A stretch of 64,000 bases of DNA from Helicoverpa zea (taxonomy: Eukaryota; Arthropoda; Insecta; Lepidoptera; Noctuidae). Positions 59,801 to 64,000 of the stretch are shown here, one piece after another. The notes under the pieces are model-generated. The model saw only the letters and a list, made by a program, of their open reading frames with translations. It did not search any database and was not told the DNA's origin. Location of the stretch: contig NC_061474.1 in NCBI RefSeq assembly GCF_022581195.2, forward strand, positions 3,782,001 to 3,846,000, in the 5' to 3' direction. The position numbers and the translations under genes are program-made. The number at the start of each line of letters is the position of its first letter. Position 1 is the first letter of the stretch.

Positions 59801-61676
59801 GAAGTGTGTCACTTCACCCCCGAGTCAGAAAATAAACCAAAGTTAAAGTTTCTTTCAATCTTTTAATTGAAATATCCTGAAGATCCCCGGTTCCTAGCGC
59901 ACCACGCGCTATAGTACCTACCTATTGCTCAATAGCTGCTAGACATTATTTTATCTAACAAAATTATTTTGAGATAAGTATTTACATAATTACGCATATA
60001 CCTAACTAGTTACTTGCCACGCACTCGTCTGATGTATTTTTTTAATATACAATCAATAATGGATGAATGGAGTGTACTTAAGTAAACAATTTTTTTTCTA
60101 CAAAACATTTTTCTTTGCTAAAAATCTGTAAGTAGTACGTAGTATAGTTCGGCCATTCAGAGAATGCGTTCCTGACACGTCGCGATTGAACTGACGACGT
60201 AACTACATTCATTGATTATTGATATAATAATGTTGTTTTAATGCTCCTCAATTGTTAAAACGGTAAACAACCAGCAAAAATATTTTTATCGTAACTGCAA
60301 CGCCATTGCAAAGTTACGTCGTCAGTTCAATCGCGACGTGTCAGGAACGCATTCTCTGAATGGCCGAACTTTAGTAAGTAGTACTTTAAAAGTGTAGGTA
60401 AGTGTAAACTAAAGTGTAACTCACAGTTTGGAATTTGAAAGCTATGAGCGGCCGCACCAGATCAAACCAGTTGGTTATTTTCTTTCCTACTAAATCCGGC
60501 AATATTACCATCAGAGAGTTCCCGATACTTCTCACTACCATGTCGGATCTGAAATTAAGAACTGTTTATTGTTTTTTTTTTGTGCACTTAAAATAAATCA
60601 AATATGAAGTTTTAATTTGCATTTTTTGTAAAAGTAGGAACTGTCTCGTTGCATTTGTATTTAAATCTGTTAATACATAATTGTAACACATACCCGAATA
60701 CGATGCAAAAAGGGAATATTTCAAATAACACTGATGCACTGATAGGCAAATGTTTTTCTTCTCTGGTCATAGCCAAAGAAGCGAGTGTGAACGCCCGATT
60801 GTCGAAAGTCAGTTGAAAAGTTACATGAACCGTGTCGAATAGTAACTCTTCCCGTAATAACTCTATTCGCATTTCCTTGTGATAAAAATGGCGGGCTACC
60901 TGGAAAAAGCACATTTTATATGATTTTTTGATCAAATTCATAAAATGTTTAGCGTTCACCTTCAAATTAACGTATTTGATTACAGCGCCATCTAGTAGTA
61001 CATTTGAAAACAAGGTGAAACATTAATGGGTTTTGAGCGCAACAGATGGCGCTGTGTTCGCACATTATTGTGTAGAAAGAATTTGTAGAGAAATTGGAAA
61101 TTATATGATTTGTTTAATTTAATTGTATTTATGTAATAATTATTGATAAAATAAATATATTATGAGGATAGAAGCTGTAGTATATACTAGTGTACAATTT
61201 CGACATAATAGTCAACAGGGGGCGTAGCTCAGATGGTAGAGCGCTCGCTTAGCATGCGAGAGGTACCGGGATCGATACCCGGCGCCTCCAATTCTCTTTT
61301 TGACTGTTTTATTTTTTTTCTTCAGGATGAAAAAACATCTTAGATAGATCTTGTGATATTTTGAATTAGATTTTTTTGTATTAATTTTACTCACCTCTCT
61401 AATTTGTCCCATAGCATAATAAACAAATCCTCTTCGTTTTGACCTATAATGCAAAGTCAATCCTTGTCTTGTCTCATTTTCGCATATAAAGCTGGGTGCT
61501 CTCATTCTCGGATAACTGAATTTTAAATACTCATGAAGATTATCTAGGCCGTTCAGGAAATCTCTCATATGCCTGCCTAGGACTGATAAAACTCTGTCGT
61601 ATCCATATTGTGAGACAAATCCGACGAAATATACTCCCATTTGGTCCATGAATTCACGTTCTGTCATACCCAGTAC
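47866..61676 (-). CDS. Gyc88E: Atypical soluble guanylyl cyclase, Gyc88E/beta-3 type (N-terminal exon(s) outside)
   Basis: Exons, 5' to 3': 61676-61395, 60899-60694, 60548-60425, 57761-57620, 54891-54765, 54458-54254, 51986-51840, 50805-50673, 50291-50064, 49798-49373, 49290-49194, 49042-48970, 48694-48523, 48191-47866. The total is 2688 nt (895 aa plus stop) in continuous phase. The haem-nitric-oxide-binding domain has the proximal His in GLDNLHEYLKFSYP and the haem YxSxR motif in LHYRSKRRG. Then follow the HNOBA region, a coiled coil (KLALDQEQQKSKKLEESMRK) and the catalytic domain, with metal-binding Asp in ILFSDVVTFTEIC and IGDAYMVVSG, and NTASRMES. It makes cGMP from GTP; family members act as oxygen sensors in insect neurons. 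A low-complexity tail of over 200 residues ends NNSSCNLV, a possible CaaX box. The first ~60 codons must lie right of 61676 and were not found. Confidence 0.93.
48722..48848 (-). other. Candidate alternative exon of the guanylyl cyclase tail
   Basis: Between a CACAG acceptor and a CA|GTTAGT donor lies a 127-nt segment open in one frame (EYLTDCFEGNLPCLKPK to ILTDQIEDQ). Its entry phase (1) does not fit the preceding exon (ends phase 0), and its exit phase (2) does not fit the next one. Inclusion after 49042-48970 would stop translation after 13 residues. It may be joined directly from the 49373 donor (phase 1) in another isoform. Confidence 0.35.
50826..51206 (-). repeat. Full-length SINE with 16-bp target duplication, beside a splice acceptor
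   Basis: Flanked by AAATTACGTTACTACT at 50810-50825 and 51207-51222. The minus strand starts with a tRNA-like head (GGTGGCCTAGTGGGC, box B GGTTCGATTCC) and ends TTGGGAAAAGGCTCGGAGG. It sits about 20 bp upstream of the acceptor of the cyclase exon 50805-50673. Confidence 0.9.
51227..51522. mobile_element. 296-bp MITE with TTA duplication (PIF/Harbinger-like)
   Basis: Ends CTGCCCTTTCACACGGCAGT and the inverse ACTGCCGTGTGAAAGGGCCG. TTA at 51224-51226 and 51523-51525. Interior repeats of ATCCTGCAAAA in both orientations. It abuts the SINE's right target duplication. Confidence 0.82.
51592..51730 (-). repeat. SINE fragment
   Basis: AGCTATGTTGATGTCGGCTT, CCTCAACCCAGTTTGCTGGG and CAACCC in SINE order, reverse orientation, diverged. 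Confidence 0.65.
53398..53505. repeat. Dispersed repeat related to 4440-4570
   Basis: CACTCACTATTCCTTCACTC then TCATAGCCCGATGGGA and ACACCATCGGAGAGGGAGAC; shares its first half with the repeat at 4440. Confidence 0.6.
53822..53965. repeat. Dispersed repeat shared with 25545-25675
   Basis: GCTGCGGGATTGTTCGCGCG, GTTACCGCGGCCCTGGTACA and AGTCAGTAAGAGTCTGACAC followed by GGGAGGGGTCATTTGATG. Confidence 0.7.
55925..56035. repeat. Dispersed repeat fragment
   Basis: AAACGGGAGAGGGATCGCCT, GATGGGAGCGATTATTTACC and GGGTACGCGCAACACCAGAA form a block known to me as frequent in moth genomes. Confidence 0.55.
57395..57530 (+). repeat. SINE fragment
   Basis: TCGAGTAACTGGGTTGAGGA, GGTTAGATAGGCAGTCGCTG and GTCAGACTGGAATC match the SINE core in plus orientation. 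Confidence 0.7.
57878..59913 (+). mobile_element. Gag-only LTR retroelement with a third, inverted LTR inside
   Basis: The 5' LTR is 57878-58088 (TGTAACGTAGTTAGAAAC to GCGCTACA). The 3' LTR is 59683-59913, the same but with 20 extra bases in the middle and ending GCGCTATA. GTAC flanks both outer ends (57874-57877 and 59914-59917). An inverted LTR of the same 231-bp length lies at 58892-59122; its two ends match, but its central ~60 bp are unrelated. Only a gag-like frame is present; no protease, reverse transcriptase or integrase. Sits in a cyclase intron in the opposite orientation. Confidence 0.82.
58284..58925 (+). CDS. Retrotransposon gag-like protein
   Basis: 213 residues beginning MSEEIKFFSGVDDISVDNFL. 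The middle has the usual retrotransposon gag layout: INKWKKHDFALLLGAYLQGPALAFY, then KLRAEFP and EEPLTFYYRLCGLQTKANV, and FVKTYLKGL. No CCHC zinc knuckle is present. The C-terminal VARGALGTGE is encoded by the start of the inverted LTR (58892 onward), so the original gag was truncated and capped by LTR sequence. Closest in style to Gypsy/Ty3 gag; classification is tentative. Confidence 0.7.
   Translation: MSEEIKFFSGVDDISVDNFLFEFRTIAAINKWKKHDFALLLGAYLQGPALAFYKYNYVDEIEYKAICDKLRAEFPCNVNYVEKFYNARQEQKEEPLTFYYRLCGLQTKANVTDDDIFVKTYLKGLIFKYKTMLSSQIYANKSELRETLVQVRYLFGKEQNQIINLPVIPPRNDDRKFYDKEHERNAPCSHVNTHNAFSAKKNSVARGALGTGE
60146..60370. mobile_element. 225-bp MITE with ~58-bp perfect arms
   Basis: Starts AGTTCGGCCATTCAGAGAAT and continues GCGTTCCTGACACGTCGCGA to GACGACGTAAC. 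The right end is the reverse complement without visible mismatch. Target duplication not clear (TAT left, TTA right). Lies 55 bp from the end of a cyclase exon. Confidence 0.82.
61218..61290 (+). tRNA. tRNA-Ala (AGC)
   Basis: 73-nt cloverleaf. Acceptor GGGGGCG pairs with CGCCTCC, D-arm AGCTCAGATGGTAGAGC, anticodon loop TTAGCAT in a CTCGC/GCGAG stem, T-arm CCGGGATCGATACCCGG. Downstream A-rich then TTTTT. Lies inside a cyclase intron on the opposite strand. Confidence 0.95.
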
Positions 61677-61992
61677 CTGTGAACAAGGAAAAACGCGCCT
61701 GTTAAGAAAATAATAGCAAATGTTTTTATTTTAGTGTGATAAGTTTGTCATTATAAAATGTGGGCAAAAATAAAACAAGTTTACTGTCATGTACTAAACT
61801 TGAAATTAAGCTTTTGAGTCATACATAGAATGAAGAGTACATTCGGCCTGAAATGGCCAAAATAATATAATATGTTCTGCCGGTGGCCATCGATATTTAA
61901 TTTTTTATTTTAATCTAACGTCATAAAATGTGAATAACTTGTACTAAACTTGTACTTCGAATATGTTTCGTAATTTCGATGACTTGGACATC

Positions 61993-62064
61993 GGGGATGT
62001 AACTCAGTGGTAGAGTGTCTGCTTCGCATGCTGAAAGTCCTGGGTTCAAATCCCAGCATCTCCA
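61993..62064 (+). tRNA. tRNA-Ala (CGC)
   Basis: 72-nt cloverleaf. GGGGATG/CATCTCC acceptor, D-arm AACTCAGTGGTAGAGT, anticodon loop TTCGCAT, T-arm CTGGGTTCAAATCCCAG. One mismatch (T-T) in the anticodon stem and an A in the usual AGCTC box; it may be slightly decayed. T-rich terminator near 62077. Confidence 0.82.
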
Positions 62065-62332
62065 AATCGTTCTTTTGCCTTTTTTTTGGACAAATCACTA
62101 ACGCCTTTTGTCGCATAGATTACGAATTTACGTCATGTAAATATGTACATAAAAAGGTATAAATAAATAATTAATTCTTAAAAAAAAAAAAAATTATCAA
62201 AGAACATTATAAAGGCTACTTCTTATCCAACTATCTCGCTACTTCATAAATAAAGATAAGATATAATTTATATTTCACCCATTTTCATAGTTTATTCTGT
62301 AAACCAAAATGAAATAATCCAAAAAGATAGTG

Positions 62333-62406
62333 TGGCCCATGAGGGGATCGAACCCGCGACCTTCGCGTTATTAGCACGACGCTCTAACCAACTGAGCTAA
62401 TGGGCC
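62333..62406 (-). tRNA. tRNA-Ile (AAT)
   Basis: Minus-strand 74-nt cloverleaf. GGCCCAT/ATGGGCC acceptor, D-arm TAGCTCAGTTGGTTAGAGC, anticodon loop CTAATAA (anticodon AAT) in a CGTGC/GCGCG-type stem, T-arm CGCGGGTTCGATCCCCTC. Confidence 0.95.
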
Positions 62407-62688
62407 GTTGGGAACAATGTCGAAATAGAGGAGTAGTATCTGTCAACATTTTCTCTAGCTCTCATCAACACAGTGGTCAATTTTGTATGTTATCCACCAC
62501 AAGTTCATTCATTATCAGATAAATAAAATATTGTTTTTGGGATTATAGAATTGCCCGATACCTGAAAGTACTTTTGGCGGACGAGACAGGGAGGTCAATA
62601 TTTCCATTTGCTTTAATTCACGTTTATCAAATATGACAACAAATTTTCGATTGCCTTCACCTGTGAAATGCTTTTTATTTTAATAACA
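62407..62688. other. Nothing recognised
   Basis: AT-rich DNA between tRNA-Ile and the LINE 3' end; presumably intron of the cyclase gene. Confidence 0.4.
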
Positions 62689-64000
62689 AAGTCAAAGTCA
62701 AAGTCAAATCATTTATTTCACTTAGGCTTTCACAAGCACTTATGAACGTCAAAAAATATAAATAAAGTTGATTCTAGTTGATTCTAGTTGCCCATTCCAA
62801 AAGTAGCTTCCTATGGAGAAGAACGGGCAAGAAACTCCATGGTTACTCTTTTTAAAAATAATAGGTATTACAGTTTGTATGTATTGATACATACTATAAT
62901 AACATGCGAAGATCATGTAGAATCACAATAGACAAAGAATATGAGAATAAATAATAATAAAAAAAGGTTAAAATGCTACATGGTGTTCACATTTACAAAT
63001 CAGTTTATATTTTTGTACAAAGTTACAAACAAACAATCAAAAGAATAACACAATCTTACTAGCGGGTGTAATTTTAAATTCGCAATAATTTGATACTGTC
63101 AGTGCGTCCTATGGAGCAGGACCAGCATGTTTCCAAGCATTTTTATCTTGAATATAATCTTCTAATTTATAATAAGCGTTTTTACAAAGTGTGGCTTTTA
63201 TATGAGTTTTAAACCGCATGTCATTTAGTTCCAGAATGTTGTCTGGTATTTTATTATAACATTTGACACAATATCCCATGAAAGATGTATGTACTTTAGA
63301 TAGTCTAAACTGCGGGATGGCTATTTTATTTTTATTTCGAGTGTTATAATTATGTCTATCACATATTTTATCAAACAAATGTAGGTTTTTCCTAACATAC
63401 ATGATATTTTCATATATAAATTGGCAAGGCACGGTCATAATATTAATGTTTTTAAACAGTTCCCTAAGAGATTCACGACCACGTAAGTTGTACATAGCTC
63501 TGACAGCTCGCTTTTGTAAGATAAATATGCATTCAATGTCAGCAGCTCGTCTCCACAGCAGAATGCCGTACGACATGATGCTGTGGAAGTAACTAAAATA
63601 TACCAGTCTAGCTGTTTCTACGTCCGATAGCTGCCTCGTCTTTCTAATAGCATAGGCGGCCGAGCTAAGACGACCCGCAAGAGATGTTATGTGGGGTCCC
63701 CATTGTAGTTTTTTGTCAAGAGTGATTCCCAGGAAAACTGTCTGATTTATAAATTCTAGTTTTTGACTATTGAGTATTATGTCACATTCACTACTTTTTA
63801 CATTTGGCAATGAAAATCGAATGCATTTTGTTTTTTTTTCATTAAGGGCCAAGTTATTTGCGTTGAACCAATTTTGAACCTGGATAATGGAATTGTTTAC
63901 GTCGTCTAGGTTACGTCTACGCCGATCAATGTTAAAAATAAGAGAGGTATCATCGGCAAACAACACCATCCTAGGTTGATTATCAAATAGATAGGGCAAA
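62689..64000 (-). mobile_element. Jockey-like LINE, 3' part (continues beyond window)
   Basis: Minus strand: reverse-transcriptase end (63999-63109), a 3' UTR of about 400 bp, and a tail of repeated TTTGAC units (plus strand AAAGTCAAAGTCAAAGTCAA at 62690-62710) ending the element. The TTTGAC tail is a common LINE end in moths. Confidence 0.82.
63109..63999 (-). CDS. LINE reverse transcriptase, C-terminal 296 residues
   Basis: The frame runs off the right edge. It holds the catalytic box LFADDTSLIF (Y/FxDD), then LALNEKKTKCIRFSL, VFLGITLDKKLQWGPHI and the thumb region, AYAIRKTRQLSDVETARLVY and SIMSYGILLWRRA, ending KHAGPAP. Order and spacing are those of Jockey-clade LINE RTs. No stop or frameshift is seen in the visible part, so the copy may be young. 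Its 5' half, endonuclease and ORF1 would lie right of the window. Confidence 0.9.
   Translation of the reverse strand: MPYLFDNQPRMVLFADDTSLIFNIDRRRRNLDDVNNSIIQVQNWFNANNLALNEKKTKCIRFSLPNVKSSECDIILNSQKLEFINQTVFLGITLDKKLQWGPHITSLAGRLSSAAYAIRKTRQLSDVETARLVYFSYFHSIMSYGILLWRRAADIECIFILQKRAVRAMYNLRGRESLRELFKNINIMTVPCQFIYENIMYVRKNLHLFDKICDRHNYNTRNKNKIAIPQFRLSKVHTSFMGYCVKCYNKIPDNILELNDMRFKTHIKATLCKNAYYKLEDYIQDKNAWKHAGPAP

Overview
The window is nuclear DNA from a lepidopteran insect, most likely an owlet moth (Noctuoidea). This is inferred from intron-rich genes whose proteins match insect orthologues, AT-rich intergenic DNA, and many copies of a tRNA-derived SINE and other short repeats of noctuid type. 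No bacterial, CRISPR or viral operon structure is present. Gene models were built by hand by matching open segments, splice sites and intron phases. Family names come from recognised motifs and remembered family features, not from a search.

Layout, left to right. (1) 1397-7709 (+): 3' two-thirds of a VIP36/LMAN2-type L-lectin cargo receptor. (2) 10127-11097: a non-autonomous P-superfamily-like transposon with an 8-bp target duplication and a mini-gene for a truncated THAP zinc finger, inserted about 190 bp before the next start codon. (3) 11285-26841 (+): a complete 23-exon maleless/DHX9 RNA helicase gene (1287 codons by my model). (4) 27190-27483 (-): dynein light chain roadblock. (5) 28507-29649 (-): a ZAD-C2H2 zinc-finger protein. 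(6) 30151-32816: an apparently intact Tc1/mariner-superfamily transposon with about 450-bp inverted repeats and an intron-containing transposase. (7) 33883-37375 (+): a tandem pair of TIL-domain (cysteine-rich protease inhibitor-like) genes, the first apparently broken, separated by a deleted piggyBac element. (8) 38004-38831 (+): mitochondrial ribosomal protein S10, converging on (9) 39401-40190 (-), a TMEM216/TMEM80-type ciliary membrane protein. (10) 42246-44756 (+): a cytosolic sulfotransferase. (11) 47866-61676 (-): most of an atypical soluble guanylyl cyclase (Gyc88E type), whose introns hold a gag-only LTR element, SINEs, MITEs and tRNA genes. (12) 62689-64000 (-): the 3' end of a Jockey-like LINE.

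The genes are independent housekeeping or signalling units, not a pathway. The most unusual feature is recurrent local amplification of exon 3' ends together with their splice donors. Exon 21 of the helicase ends in a 102-bp minisatellite: 16 copies with an intact donor and a truncated 17th, open in frame throughout. The lectin gene carries four tandem ~145-bp units, each with the end of exon 2, its donor and SINE sequence, followed by a decayed second copy of the exon. Two further helicase exons have partial copies in their downstream introns. These arrays could supply alternative in-frame splice donors and are the main candidates for follow-up.
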